Shown in pieces: positions 34,225-49,200 of a stretch of DNA of 64,000 nucleotides (its first letter is position 1; the number at the start of each line of letters is the position of its first letter). The stretch comes from Ehretia macrophylla (Eukaryota > Streptophyta > Magnoliopsida > Boraginales > Ehretiaceae), in assembly GCA_037974665.1 (NCBI GenBank), contig CM075766.1, positions 45,373,569-45,437,568 of the forward strand. Reading direction: 5' to 3'. The translations under genes were made by a program, and so were the position numbers. The notes below the pieces were generated by a model, which worked only from the letters and a program-made list of their open reading frames with translations, ran no database searches and had not been told where the DNA came from.

Positions 34225-37200
34225 ATGGAGGCGTTGATGGAGCTAAGCGATTTGATCGCGCAAAACCCTGCGCAATTTGCGGAGAAGCTGGTGTGGATAT
34301 GCGGCAGATGTCCGCCGGCGGAGGTGTTGCTGGTCGGATCTCCTAGGGTTTTGAGGTCACAGCTCAATGCTATCCTTGCCGTTGCTCGATTCCTCTCCAA
34401 ATGCAAAAACCACGCCGATGAACGCGTCAAATCGCTCATCCTCGCCTTCTACCGCACAATTCCATCCTCTTTCAGCCCGTCCTTTTGGCCTCAATCGTTT
34501 GGAAGTGAATCAATTTCTTCGTTTTATAATGATTATTTGAGTTATATTTGTAAAGCTGCGGAAATATCACCAGATTTTGCGACCGATGTTGCTGGATTCA
34601 CAGGAGATGTTGTGATCTCTGCTATAAACAATGTGATCGGAGACTTGGCTATTTCTAGGTTTTTCTTGAATGCATTGGCGAAGAATTTTCCGCCAGTTGT
34701 GCCTTCTGATGCCAATAAGTTGGTTTTCAGCCTTATTGATCGGTTGGATATTCCCGTCCCAAGCTCTCCAGACGCAACATCCTCTATAAGCTCACCCCTA
34801 AGTGTGAGCTATTACCAATCCAACGAGAGGGCGAGTCCTGGAAATGAAATTAGTGTGGCCTCCGGGTCATCGAGCAGTGGGGCTGTGGACGATGGCAGTA
34901 GTGCATCGTCCTCCAAGGCGATTGTGGCCAATGGGTATAGTGTTTCTTGGAAGAGCAATGTAGATTTATTGGGTGGAAATGTTGGATTCAATGACGGTGG
35001 AGGAGGTGGTGGTGGGACACCTCTTAAGCGGGCTTTTGAGGAGGAATCTGTGGAGAGCCTGGACAGACAAGAAATTGCGTTTAAACTCATAGGACACGTA
35101 TTGGACAAAGTCGCTATTGATCCCAAGCTTTTGGAACAAGTGAGAGTTATTGGGAAGGAACAACTCCAGTCAATGCTGGCTTTTCTGAGGGTAATGTTAT
35201 GTAATTTTTGTGCAATTGTCTCTTTCCTATCGGTTTCATTGTCGCATATATTTACTAGGGACAAGTGTAACTGCTTGAAAAGGAAAGAGGTAGCCTTTAC
35301 TGACTGGTTCGATTAACTTCATTTTGTCGGCAGATAAGGAAGCGTGACTGGTCAGAACAAGGGCAGTTGCTAAAAGTTAAAATTAACGCTAAGCTGTCTG
35401 TTTACCAAGCAGTAGCTAGATTGCAAATTAAAACTCTTGCATCTCTTGATTTAGATGCGAAGTCCTCAAAGAGGCTGTTGCACGTGACTCTTGCACTACT
35501 AATAGAGTCTGCTGAGGCTTGTTTATTATCTGTGTGGAGAAAATTGAGAGCTTGTGAGGAGCTATTCAGCTCCTTGCTTGCAGGGATTGCCCAAGCAGCT
35601 GTAGCTCGTGGTGGTCAGCTGCTGCGGGTTTTGCTAATTCGTTTTAAATCCCTTGTGCTAGCCACATGTGCTCAGGTATATTTTCTCTATGTGGGATTGG
35701 CTTCTGTATTGATTTATACATTTAATTGAAGATGGTTATGCGTCATGATTTTTCAAAAACAGGCTGACACCTGGGGCAGCAGCCAGGGATCTATGTTTGA
35801 GAATGTCTTGAGAACTTGCTGTATGATTATTGAATTTGGATGGAAGAAAGACAGGTCTCCTGTGGATACTTTTATTATGGGATTAGCTACAAGCATCCGT
35901 GAACGGAACGATTATGAAAAAGAGGTTAGTATTATTGTTCTCAGTTGTTGACATTAGAACGTAAGTCTGTTGCTATGGTCACATTCATGTACAAATCTTT
36001 GCACCAGAAGTAATATCTTATGCACTTATCAGCTAGCAGTTATAGATGCATATATACAGACATATGCTTGCAGCTTTGTGACCATACGAATGTATGCATA
36101 GTGGTTACTGTACAACCATATACAATGATTTAGAGACAAGGTCAGGAGGTTCCATGTAAATGTTTCTATACTATTATGCCTGTTACTGGCCCTTCATGGC
36201 TTCTGGGTTGAAGTCAGGAGGTCACAGTTATATATAATTTTGCCAGTGTAGATGAAGTAATGACTGGAGGAGGCTGGAGTAGTATATCCTTAACCTATTT
36301 TGATCACAACTCATAAGCATTCTCTTTTCCAGCTTTGTGGTCCTTTTTCCTCAATCGAAATGTAGTGAGTGAAGTGACTATATTTTTAATGGTGTAGACA
36401 CGGTGGTAGAAATATATTTGCCATGTAAAGTGCCATTAAATCATTAGAATTAATTATGAAATTACTGAAGAAGAATTTAGAACTAGAGGATATTGGACAG
36501 TTGAATTGTTTTCTGTTGTCATAATTGAAGTAGTAGATGTGTTACCCATGAAATTTATTTGTTTGTGTGGCATTGGAAGTTGCTTAGTGTTGATCTTTTC
36601 TTGTTGGGTTAGAAGATGTGGTCTTATATTTGAATTTTCCCGGCTTTCCCTGGATATAGGGTCCTTATGCATTCTTGTGCCCTTTTAAAATCTCAGGATG
36701 GGAAAGAGAAGCAGGCAGCCCCCCCTGTACAGCTAAATGTTATACGCTTGCTTGCTGATTTGACTGTTGCTGTAAACAAGTCTGAAGTGGTTGACATGAT
36801 ATTGCCTCTATTCATTGAAAGTTTAGAAGAGGGTGATGCTTCAACTCCTGGCTTGTTGAGACTCCGAGTATGCTCCAGCCTTTTCTAATACTCGTCTGAT
36901 ATATTTATCTACGGATTCGTACTAAATTATTGTGCCTCTTGGATTTATATTTTAATGGTTATTGCCTAACTGAATCTCCTGCATGGTCTCTCATCCTTGT
37001 TTTCTTGAGTTACTGCAGCTTCTTGATGCCATTTCTCGCATGGCAAGTTTAGGGTTTGAGAAATCCTATCGTGAGGCTGTTGTTCTGATGACTCGGACCT
37101 ACTTGAGTAAACTCTCTAGTGTTGGTTCTGCTGAAAGTAAAACACTGGCACCAGAAGAGACAACTGAACGTGTGGAGGTATGCTGCAACTCTTTATACAT

Positions 37201-40200
37201 GAATTAAATTTAATAGCATTAATTTGGTCAAGAATTTCATTTTACTAAATGATATGCTCACTGGTTCAATCACATTCTAGACTCTTCCTGCAGGATTTCT
37301 TCTCATTGCTAGGGGTCTCACCAGCACTAAGTTGCGTTCAGACTATCGTCATCGTGTACTATCCTTGTGCTCAGATGTAGGATTGGCTGCAGAAGCTAAA
37401 AGTGGAAGGTACGACTTTGCTTCTGTTGCTCAATTGAACATCATTTTTGGGTTGAGTATGATGAAGTTTCATAATCTAAATAACCTTGTCTTTTTCAGGA
37501 GTGGAGCAGACTTTCTTGGGCCTCTACTCCCTGCAGTGGCTGAAATGTGTTCGGATTTTGATCCTAGTGTCGATGTGGAACCTTCACTCTTGAAGTTATT
37601 TCGCAACTTGTGGTTTTATATTGCACTCTTTGGGTTAGCACCTCCAATACAGAAAAGCCAGGCCACAACAAAGTCTGTTTCTACTACTCTCAATAGTGTG
37701 GGTAGCATGGGAGCAATTACGCTTCAGGCAGTGAGTGGGCCATACATGTTTAATTCTCAGTGGTCTTCGGCTGTTCAGTGCATCTCACAAGGGACCCCAC
37801 CCCTTGTAAGTAGATAAAATATTTTGCATTTCATTTGTGTTGGGATGTTCCTTTTTTTTTTTTTTAAAAAGAAAATCTCTTCATAATTCTCATGTAGATG
37901 AATATTTTGCATTTCTTTTGTCTCGGTGTGTTAGTTTATTAAGAGAATTTCTTCATAATTCTCTCCCTCTCCTCTCTCGCGCGCTTTGCATTTCTTATGT
38001 CTCGGTGTGTTATTTTGTTAAGAGAATTTCTTCATAATTCTCTCTCTCTACTCCCCTTCCTCAACCAGGCACATAAATAACTCAACCACGGCTTTAGCAA
38101 ATATAAATCAAATAGTTCTAACTGTTATCTTAGGTTTCCATTATTTTTTATTGTAACTAATTGGAATTTAATGTGATAATAGACTCCAGTGTAGTAAATA
38201 TTTGAATGATGGACAATAGCACATGGCTGTTTGCTGCCTTTTCCTTCCCTGCAGCTTATAGCATATAGCTTAAAATAAGATGAAAAGTTGCTGTTTACTA
38301 CAATTTAAGAAAACTGCTGACAGCTTAAACTAAGCTGTGAAAAACAGAAATAAAGATAAGTCTATCCCCCACATATATATATATTCTCTTTGTAAATGCA
38401 AATCATTTTTTCAGAATTGCTTCTCAATACATGTAAGTTACAGGAAACAGGCCAGTTTACTTGAAGTTGTACTTTATGAAATTCAGGTCTATGTTTGTAA
38501 ATAACTATTTGAATGTCATAAGTGCTATGTACTTTTATGACCAAAAAGTCGAAAGTCTGCTGCTTGTTCTACTGTGTGGCTGTTTTTGCTACAGCTGTTT
38601 AGTTTCTTAAACTGAATTAGGTAGATTCTAGCAAAACCAAGGATAGTATAGAATAGAATGATGGCTTAGGGGGGGTTAAGCACATGGATTGCATGCTTCT
38701 TATGGTGAAGAGGGGTACTTTTTCTGCAACATCTTTGTTATTGTCATATTGGATGTCCTTGCCTCATAATCCTTTGACGTCCTGGAATGGTGCTGTTATT
38801 GTCCGGTACCTGGTGAGCATTGTTATCCACAGTGCTACCTTATTTTGATTCTTGGCCACGATAAAACATCGATTGACAAGTTTTTTCTATTGCAGGTTGT
38901 CAGTTCTGTCAAATGGCTCGAGGATGAGTTAGAACTCAATGCTCTTCATAACCCTGGTAATCGACGAGGAAGTGGTAATGAGAAAGCTGCTGTAAGCCAG
39001 AGAACTGCTCTTTCTGCTGCTTTAGGTGGGCGCGTGGAGGTCTCAGCCATGAGCACGATATCAGGTGCACATATTTATTGACATTTTTGGAACTCGATTG
39101 TAAAATGAATATGAAGTTTCCTGTGTTATGTACTATTTAGCAAGCTCAACTGGTTAATTTGAAATGTTTGTAGAAGCTACTTTGCTTGGATGTCTATGTG
39201 TGCTTCACAGCACTTTGTTCTGTATCCTCTAGGTGTCAAGGCAACCTATCTCCTGGCAGTGGCATTTTTAGAGATAATACGATTTAGTAGCAATGGTGGC
39301 ATCCTAAATGGCGGCCCTAGTTCAACTGCTTCTCGAAGTGCCTTCAGTTGTGTTTTTGAGTATCTGAAAAGTCCATACCTTATGCCAGCCGTCTCCCAGT
39401 GCTTAACAGCTATCGTATACCAGGCTTTTGAAACAGCAACAGCCTGGCTGGTATTCTTCCTACTTATCGAGCTTGCTGAGTGTAAATTTAATATCATGTT
39501 GGCCCTTTTAATTGTTCTTATGCACATCCAAATTATCCTCTTAGGAGATTTTTCTTTGATATACTATTGCATGATAGTGATATTAATAACATCGATCTCC
39601 AAGAAGTTTGACTGAATCTTCTTTTATTGGATTCAGACTTTTACGTTGCTTTTATGAGATCTTTTTGTTTATGGTTAAGAAAATTCAATTTTGACTTACC
39701 CTGTGTTCCCAATTCCAACTTAACGAGCTTGCTGAGTATATATTAATGTCTATTGATATGGAATAGATTCAACTTATGTCTAGCATTGTCATTGGATCAA
39801 TTTGTTTGACATGGATGCTTTCCTAATATTGTGGTAGATTTTAGGCTAAAAGCCATAAAAAAGCGACTTGAACCAATTTTGTGGTTGAATATGTTTCTGG
39901 TCCACCTTTTCCATTACATCGATGTAAGGCCATTTGTTAATTAGTAAGACTGCAAGAGCTTTAAATTTGATGGTGAGAAATGAATGAATTTGAGAAAACC
40001 TAAATGAAACTGTAGTTTACATGGAACTGCTCTTCAATGGCCAAGTTAATTGCAGAGCCTCTATTTGTGGTGACAAAACTGAAGCACAGAACATTATACT
40101 GCCCTGCAAATTGTTTGCCCAGCTTGTATGTATGAATCTCTTGAAAAAAGTAAAAGATAATTGTTTTATTTGTAAAAAGACCGTATATGCTTAGAGCTGA

Positions 40201-43200
40201 TTAAAATGAGGAAGAAGACCTTACACACTCATGCACGTATACATTGTACACAAGTACTCACCTCTGTTCATGCATTGTTGTGTGAATTCTCATCAGTTAA
40301 TGTTTTTGTGAGATCATTGTTTTAGATATTTTTATAAGGTTTAGACTGTTTCCTTGAATTTTTGAACCAATGCATTATAATATTACGCATGGAACTTGCA
40401 TGATTTCTCTAGATTTGTCCATTCTTAATATTTCTTTAACGGAATTATTCATTACTGTGATGATTGGTATTTTGTTGCATATCAATTAGCGAAATTGGGT
40501 TACCTTCTCTATCACGTTATTTCTACTTCCTGAAGAAAAGGAAGTGAAGAAATGACTAGCTCTTTTCCCTGGATGATATTTATTTCATATCATGTTCCTC
40601 AATTTGTTTCATGGATTTAATTGATTGGAACTTGGTACAGGAAAAACGGATGTCTGAGACTGGACATGAAGCTGGAAATAGAGAGTTCACACTTTCTGTC
40701 CATGCATGCTTTCTTGTGAAAAACTTGTCACAGAGGGATGAGCATATACGAGATATCTCGGTTAATTTGTTAACTCAGCTCAGGGATCGCTTTCCTCAGG
40801 TAGCTTGTCAGTGGAAACTAGTTTGTTTTTGCTTATAAGCCCTTCATTTGCAGTGAATAGTCTTAGATACAAAAATCTTGTTGCAGGTCTTGTGGAATTC
40901 TTCTTGTCTGGATTCCCTGCTATTTTCTGTTCATAATGATCCACCTTCAGCTCTTGTTAGCGATCCTGCTTGGGTTGCTACTGTTCGCTCTTTGTACCAG
41001 AGGATTGTTCGAGAATGGATTATTATGTCACTTTCTTATGCTCCATGCACAACTCAAGGTCTTCTTCAGGTTTGTTTTCCTTGCAGATTTGGAGGTCCTC
41101 TATAAGACCTTTAAGCTGTTTCCGGTTTCATCTTTTTGGGTTATGTGAATTGTTTAATGCTATGCTTATTGTTGTCTAGTTGGAGTCCAGGACATTAGCG
41201 AATGCGAAAGTTATGACATCTCTATTGCCGGATAATAATGTTATCTATTTATATTCATCTATAGCTGGTATTAAACATACTTTTATATGCAGATTTAAAT
41301 ACTATGGATGTCGAGGTATTATGTTCTACCCCTACTAATAAGAAATAATTAAGACCCATAATTAAGCTATTTTTATGATTTATACAGAAGTCACATGAAA
41401 CATTGGATTGAGGTTGATTTCAAGTTGGAAAGTCTTTGCTTGAGCTCGTGCTCTCTATTCAGTAACTTGATGTCCTTAGTACAAGTAACTCATTGTTTGA
41501 ACTTTGAAAGGTTATTACCAGCTTAAAGTGCTAAGTTTGGAATAATCATGTAGTAACATTGTGGCTGACAACTGTATGAGGTTAGCGGCATTCATTTTTA
41601 GGGTTGGATCTAACAAGGACCATGTTGTCATGCCTGTGTCCCATAACTATAACTTTGTTGGATACTATAAACATTTTGATAATGGTTTTCTAGAAGCCGG
41701 AGTGCGTTTGCTGTAGGCTAGATGTGCATGTCAGCAGCTTGTAATCTGCCTTATGTTTTTCAAGGACTAACTTTTGTTTGCAAATTGCTTAATAGACATG
41801 ATCTTACTGACTATTACCCTCATTCTCCTCCCCTATCCCTTTTTACATCCACATTTTATTTAAGTTGTTCATACAGAGACTTACATTGCTGCACTTCAGG
41901 AGAAGCTCTGCAAAGTAAACACACGGGAAAAAGCACAGCCTACTACAGATGTGGTTTCTCTTCTTTCAGAGATACGGATCGGGACGGGGAAAAATGATTG
42001 TTGGACTGGCACAAGAACTGCAAATATTCCTGCAGTCATGGCTGCAGCTGCTGCTGCATCTGGAGGAAACTTGAAATTGACAGAGGCATTCAATTTGGAG
42101 GTGCTCAGTACTGGTATAGTTAGTGCAACAGTAAAGTGCAACCATGCTGGAGAAATAGCAGGTATGAGAAGGTTGTATGAGAGCATTGGTGGCCTTGATC
42201 CTATGGCAATGCAGAATGGATCTGACCTTAGCCTTGAGCTTCCAGCTCCGGGACTCGGGGTGTTGACCCAGCATCCACAATCCAAGAATGATTCATTCAG
42301 TGAGGTATTGCTGACTAGGTTCGTGCGTCTGCTTCAAAAATTTGTCAATGCTGCAGAGCAAGGTGGAGAAGTGGACAAATCATCATTTCGTGAAACTTGT
42401 TCTCAAGCAACTGCATTACTTCTTTCAAATTTGGTGCGCCTGCAGTTCATTTGCTGTCTTCTTTTTTTCGTTTATTCACATATTCTTGTCTTTACTACCT
42501 GGTTGAATTAAATATGGTCAATTAATACTTATACAGGGTTCAGATTCAAAATCAAAAGTAGAAAGCTTCTCGCAACTCCTTCGTCTTCTTTGCTGGTGTC
42601 CAGCTTACATATTAACACCTGATGCCATGGAAACTGGTGTGTTTATTTGGACATGGTTAGTTTCAGCTGCTCCGCAATTGGGTTCGCTGGTCCTTGCTGA
42701 GCTCGTTGATGCTTGGTTGTGGACAATCGACACTAAAAGAGGTCTCTTTGCTTCTGAAGCAAGATATTCTGGACCTGCTGCAAGACTAAGGCCTCACCTT
42801 TCGCCAGGCGAGCCTGAGGCGCTGCCTGAGAAAGACCCGGTTGAACAGATAATGGCTCACAGACTATGGGTTGGATTTTTCATTGACCGATTTGAGGTGG
42901 GTTTCATATGGCCTTTTATTTTGATGGCTGTGAAATTGACTAGAAGAGCATTTATTAACTTGGTTTTAGTTGGCCTAAGGAGCAGGTTGTATTGTGTTTT
43001 TAATGACTTTCATTCGGTAGTTTTGGAGTACACTTTTGCTTATTATTTTACTTGGAACAGTTACGTATGCATTTAAAATATATAATCGAAGTTTCGATAT
43101 CAAGTGTGTGTATTCTGTATTTCTGTGTAAGCTTGACTTCTTTTTCCTCAGGTCTCCTTGAAACATTATTGAAAATTGTATTCTTTTGCTTCATATGCTT

Positions 43201-46200
43201 TGTGTGTTTAATGTGTTATCTTTGGAATTTGCTCATTTTGCTCGATGATAATACATGAGTTGTCGACCAATAAGCTTAACTGAATGGAAAAAATGAAATA
43301 TCAATGATGACGGTTTGAGTTTCTCAACATCTTGATTTTGCTTTAATGTGGAATAGATGACCCTTTGAATATCTTTCACTCTCTTCTCTTGCTAGTGACA
43401 AACTAGTTGTAGAGAACTTAAATATTGGAATACTTAATTTCAGTCAATGAATATATTGAAAAGAATCTTAATCTTCATTTGTTTCATCCATCTAATTTAT
43501 GTTTCTATATAAATTAAGTGCTGCCAATTAATCAGTGGCCGAATTACATATATCTCAAGTTTGGTCATTGCCCTCTTCCTATACTTTAGAACCTATCAAG
43601 TTGGTGCATTAAATGAAGGCATTTTCTAAAATCTTTTATGATGGTTCCCTGGAACTTGTTAAATTCCACACGAACATCCTATATATGAATAATTCTTTGA
43701 CTATATCGAGTAGCAGCTCCGAACTCTTATGATTTCTGAACTTTTCAGAACTCTATTCTTGGTGCTGGGACATATATTACCATTTTTACATTTGATTGGT
43801 TTATTTTTTGGGAAAAAAATTTGAATATTCCTTGGCACAATCCTCAAACAAGATTTCTTCTTGGTTACCTCAACCTGACAATTCTAGTTCTGCATATGCA
43901 ACATAATTGTATAAAGCTTTTATTCTGTGTCCACATCTAATGTGTATATGGTATGTTAGTCCTTTTCTAGAACTTTTGTTTATTTTACATGCAATGATAT
44001 CCATATAGGTTGTTCGGCATGACAGCATTGAGCAGCTTTTATTAATTGGTCGGCTGCTGCAAGGGACAACAAATCTGCCCTCAAATTTTTCACGACACCC
44101 AGCAGCTACCGGAACCTTTTTTACTGTCATGCTGCTTGGGCTGAAGTTCTGCTCATGCAGGTCGCAGGGTAATCTACAGAACTTTGGAACAGGACTTCAG
44201 CTGCTTGAAGACAGGGTTTACTGGTATATACAAATTTGTAAATATGCATGATGGTTGTTGCAGCAAATTTTCGGCATCTTTTTTTTTTATAGAAGTATTC
44301 TGCATCTTCCTGGACACGTTACATTATTTTGAGTATGAAATTCTTTCCTTGTCAAAAATGAGAGAAAGCTACTCAATGTTTTAAACGGAAAGTAGTATGT
44401 TGCACATAGAAGTTGCACTGCAACTCCAGGACTTTGTTATCTTTGGATTATAATTGGTTTGAACTTTCAAATTATGCGCAGCAAAGCTAATCAGATGAAA
44501 TTAAGGGTGGAATCTATGTTTCTTTGTCTCTGGGGTCAACTTGGTTTGTGAAAATATCTGTATCTATGCCATCTTAGTTTAATTCGAGTAAAATCAAAAG
44601 AGGTTTCTGAAATCAAGACATTTTAAGGGAGGTAGAATGTTGGTGCTAATAAATTAGTGTGATTTAATAGAAGAGTGACGAATGTATAATGTATTCCTCA
44701 TTGTTTTTTTTGTCCATCTAACTCTGACATTCTAGTTTGAAGAGTGGGTTTACCCTATTTTTCTGGGTTTTATTGCATTTCCTGGTTGAGCAGGTTTACT
44801 CTGCTTCACTTTGTTGCCCCTTTCTGCTAATGACTACTGCTCTTTTGAGCAACAGCAATTTCTGCTTCTGTTGATCTTTTGTTAGGCTAGAAATTCTTTG
44901 AGACTGACTGTTGTCCTAAGATAATTGACATGGTGCTTTCTTTTTCCATTCTTTCGCATTTCCAGTGCCTCTTTAGGGTGGTTTGCTCATGAACCTGAAT
45001 GGTTTGATATGAACAACAATAATTTTGCCCAGAGTGAGGCTCAGTCTGTTTCAGCGTTTGTTCATCATCTTCTTAACGAGCGACGGGATACGGCTCAAGT
45101 TGATTCGAAAGGACGGGTAACTGAAAATGGAAGCTCTTTGGGTGATATGGTAAGATCATTATACCTGGAGGATAGAAGTTTCAGTTTTATGCAATATGAG
45201 GAATTTTTTTTAGCTCTATCAGCTCTTTAAAATCTCTTGTGACTGCCTTTCCTGTCTCTTTTTTTTATTGTCAATGTGCATGCTTTGGTGTGTTTTGGCA
45301 GAAAGACCAATATCACCCTATTTGGGGCCAGATGGAGAATTACATTGTTGGACGAGAGAAGCGAAAGCAACTGCTTCTGATGCTATGCCAGCTTGAGGCT
45401 GATAGACTAGAAGTCTGGGCACAGCCTGTGAACACCAAGTAATTCTTGCTAAGACATGAAGCAGCTTAACCTGTTCATCAAGTTCTTCAGTTTATTAAGT
45501 GAAATCTAATGGTAATTCTTATGGTGCTGTGATATTGTGTTATGCAGAGATACTGGTTCTCGACTGAAAATTAGCTCCGAGAAATGGGTTGAGTATGCAC
45601 GAACTGCCTTTGCTGTTGATCCTCGAATCGCTTTGTGCTTGGCTGCAAGGTTTCGTACTAATTCCGTGCTGAAGACCGAAGTCACTCAGCTGGTCCAAGT
45701 ATGTTCCATCAATCTCAACTCTGAAGTTAGGAACGTGAATAAAATGGAATCTTGATTTCTTCCCTCTAGATCCCACTGTAACTCTCTTCCTGCTAAGGGT
45801 TAAATTACTTCTCGAAAAAAATTTACCATCAGAAGATATGCTGAATCTTCATAATAGAGTAATGGAGTTTTCAAGTTAATTATTTGTGTATTAGTTCATA
45901 CCATTATTTTGAATTGATTGCCAAATGTTCTTTGGGTGGTTCAGTACACAAGTGTTATACTCATTACATTACTTGTCAATTTCGTGATTAATCTGTAACC
46001 ATTGATTTGCTTTATTGTATTTTTTTGCTTCTCTTTTGTTTGCAGTCTCATATATTGGAGATCCGCAGTATACCCGAGGCCTTGCCTTATTTTATTACTC
46101 CTAAAGCCGTTGATGAAAACTCATCACTTTTACAACAATTACCACACTGGGCTGCTTGCTCGATTACACAGGCTCTGGAGTTCCTTACCCCAGCTTATAA

Positions 46201-49200
46201 AGGTCATCTGCGTGTCATGGCTTATGTACTAAGGGTTTTGGAATCTTATCCACCTGAGAGAGTGACCTTCTTCATGCCTCAGCTGGTGCAGGCTTTGAGA
46301 TATGATGATGATGTGGGTCCTCTAACTTTAAATTGGATGTCCTCTACCTCAATTGGTTAAAATGACACTTTGCTTTGGCTAAATATTGGTCATATATCTA
46401 CCTACAAAGTATTATTTGCATTGTTCAAAATTTTATGTCAAAATTTGAACTGGTATCATGCTATTCTTATGTGAATCTTTATGATGATTAAAGATGACCT
46501 CTTATCTGAATCTATATGATAATTAAAGATGACCTAGTCATCATAACTGATTGTAATTCTTCTTTGGTAAAGCAGATTCAAGTTCAAAACTTGATTAGAG
46601 TGTATGCACATTAATGTAGAAAGGAAACTGAAAGAAGTCCCGGCTAGATTTCCTTCTGCATTTTATTTGTCTTTCCAGGCTCTGTTTGTTTGCCGTAAAG
46701 TTTTTCCCAGAAAATATATTTTTTATTTTCTAATGTTTGGTAACACTTTAAAGTAAGTCAACTGAAAAATATTTTCAATCAATGTAAAAGAACTAGTTAT
46801 GAGAAGTGTAAAATGTTTTCATGCACTTTAGGTGATGAAAACATTTTCCACACCACATTCCATCTCATACCCCCCCCACCACCACCACCACCACCACTAC
46901 CCATCACACCCATACATACATGTGTGTGTTTGTGTGTTTATATATATACGAGTGTGTGTATTTATTTTATGTACGTATATGTTTGTGTTTGTGTATGAAA
47001 ATCTCCCATTGAAAAATATTTTCCACTGTGGTTGCCAAACACTAGAAAATGTTAATGTGACAACCAAACACCAAAAAATATTCTATTTTCTAGACAAATA
47101 TTGTCCCCTATCAAATTATGTTTTTGCAAACAAACAGACCCCTAGTTGCCTAGTCAAACCAATGGATTGCAGAGATTCGCACTTTAGCTGACGCATTTCG
47201 ATATTTGTAAAATGTCTATTTAATTATGGCTTATTTCTAAACTTGCAGAAATTGGTAGAAGGATACTTGCTTAGAGCTGCTCAAAGGAGTGACATATTTG
47301 CCCATATTTTGATATGGCATTTACAGGTGGGTGTTATATTGTTTTAGTTGTGTAATTTGGAAAGTGGATGTTTTTAGTTTTCCGATTATTATTGATAACA
47401 TTTTTGCTCATTGTAAACCTTATGATAATTAGTCTGGCTGAACATGTGCAGGGTGAAACTTGTGAACCAGAGTCAGGGAAAGATCCAGCAGTCTCTGCAA
47501 AGGTGACTCTTTTAGTGCAGTGTATTACTTGATTCTTCTACACCACATTGTAATACTCAAATGTGTTTGAAAATTACTCCTCTTCTATTTCCCGATTCCT
47601 TTTTGGCATGCATTGCTTCCATTTATTCATAACGCATCTTTTGTATATTTGCATTATATCCCCATTCTTGGAAGTACTATGCTCTAGATTCATTTTATGG
47701 TCCTAAGTATGAATAATTCCACTCGAGCAATCGCTGCGGGTTGTAGAAATCGCTTACTGGGACCTGTGGAAATGACTTATCTATTTATATCAAAATAAGT
47801 TCATGTTACTCCTATGTTTGAGATTTACATAAAATTCCCTTCATTGTTAGGATGAAAAGGGACTTAGGACATGGAAACTATGAGGTGCATGGGCTACCAC
47901 TTTATTTCTAAGAATAGATAGGAAATCGGCGTACTTGAGACCCATTGAACATGCAAATGTAAGCGTCTGAAATGGAAACGAAAGAAAGAAAAAAAAGAAA
48001 TGAAGATGAAAGAAGAGACTTTTCTAGAGCACCATGTTAATGATCTTACTCTTGAAAAAAAATTTAGAATATTGGATGGACTTATACCTGTCAATGTTCT
48101 GAATGCCGTCAAGAGGGTAGGAATGTACAATTTTGATCTAATTGTGAAACATAAGAAGTTTCTGAAAGTTGCAGTCAATTGCTAAAGATGGACTAGACTA
48201 TTTAAGGTTGACAAATGTATCACTTAGGCTATTGGTATTTCTTATGTACATTTTTCTAGAGTGTGAGTGGTTTGTATAGGATTATGAAGCTGATACTTCT
48301 GCACCTGTTTTTTAATCCATGTATGTGCGCATTTTCAGTCTGATGTGTATTTGTTGTGCGTTAACTAGAAGAGCCGTTTATTTTACTGATGTCCTGCAAT
48401 ATGTCCCTGATGAGTTCCATCTATGACTAAAGAAATTGGATATTTCTTTTTCCACTAGTCACATGGTTGAGAATTTTAGAAGTCTGTCCATGTTCAACAT
48501 GCAGTCGTATGTTACAAAGTGTTCCCCAATAAAAAATCCCTTGCTCCTGAGTTTCCTCCAGAATCTGCCCTTACAGTTCCTATTCTGCCTAATAAAGTTA
48601 TAAAGAACCTATGCTTCCTTCTTATAGTCAGTTGTGCTTGAATATTTACTAAACCTTAAGTCCCCTTCATATGTGATGCTACTTTGAAGGTGACATTTCA
48701 ATGACAGCTTAATTATGTCTCTCTCTCTCTCTCTCTCTCCCTCCCTCCCTCTCTCTCCCCTTTATATATATATATATTTTATGGCCTTGTATTCATCTGT
48801 TTACTCATGGGGTGGTTAGATGAATTTTTTTTTTCTTCTAATTTTAGATTCCTTATTGGAACTTTTAATGAGTTTTAACATTGTTCAAGAGACTGGCTTT
48901 CTTCTACAAAACCAATCCTTTTACTTTGTCCTTCTAAGTGTTGGAATCTGTGGAAAACTACTTAGCTATTGAATAAAGTTATTTGTATATATTTTTCGAT
49001 ACTCACTGGAATTGGTTCTGGCTGTATTTTCAGAATAGCTCCTTTTTAGAACTATTGCCTGCTGTGAGGCAGCATATTATTGATGGTTTCAGTCAAAAGG
49101 CCCTTGATGTGTTTCAAAGAGAATTTGATTTCTTTGACAAAGTCACTTCTATATCCGGTGTGCTATTTCCACTACCTAAAGAGGAAAGACGAGCTGGCAT

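Noticed and set aside
37808-38050. Regularly spaced repeats as a possible CRISPR-like array
   Set aside because: A plant intronic tandem repeat with imperfect abutting units and no unique spacers.
46832-47191. 119-codon frame with a His/Pro run in PI4K intron 18
   Set aside because: Produced by CCA and GT/TA simple repeats within the hairpin MITE, not by a gene.
48000-48185. 61-codon plus-strand frame inside PI4K intron 20
   Set aside because: No family recognised and no splice signals that would make it an exon of the kinase; kinase exons on both sides join in phase without it.
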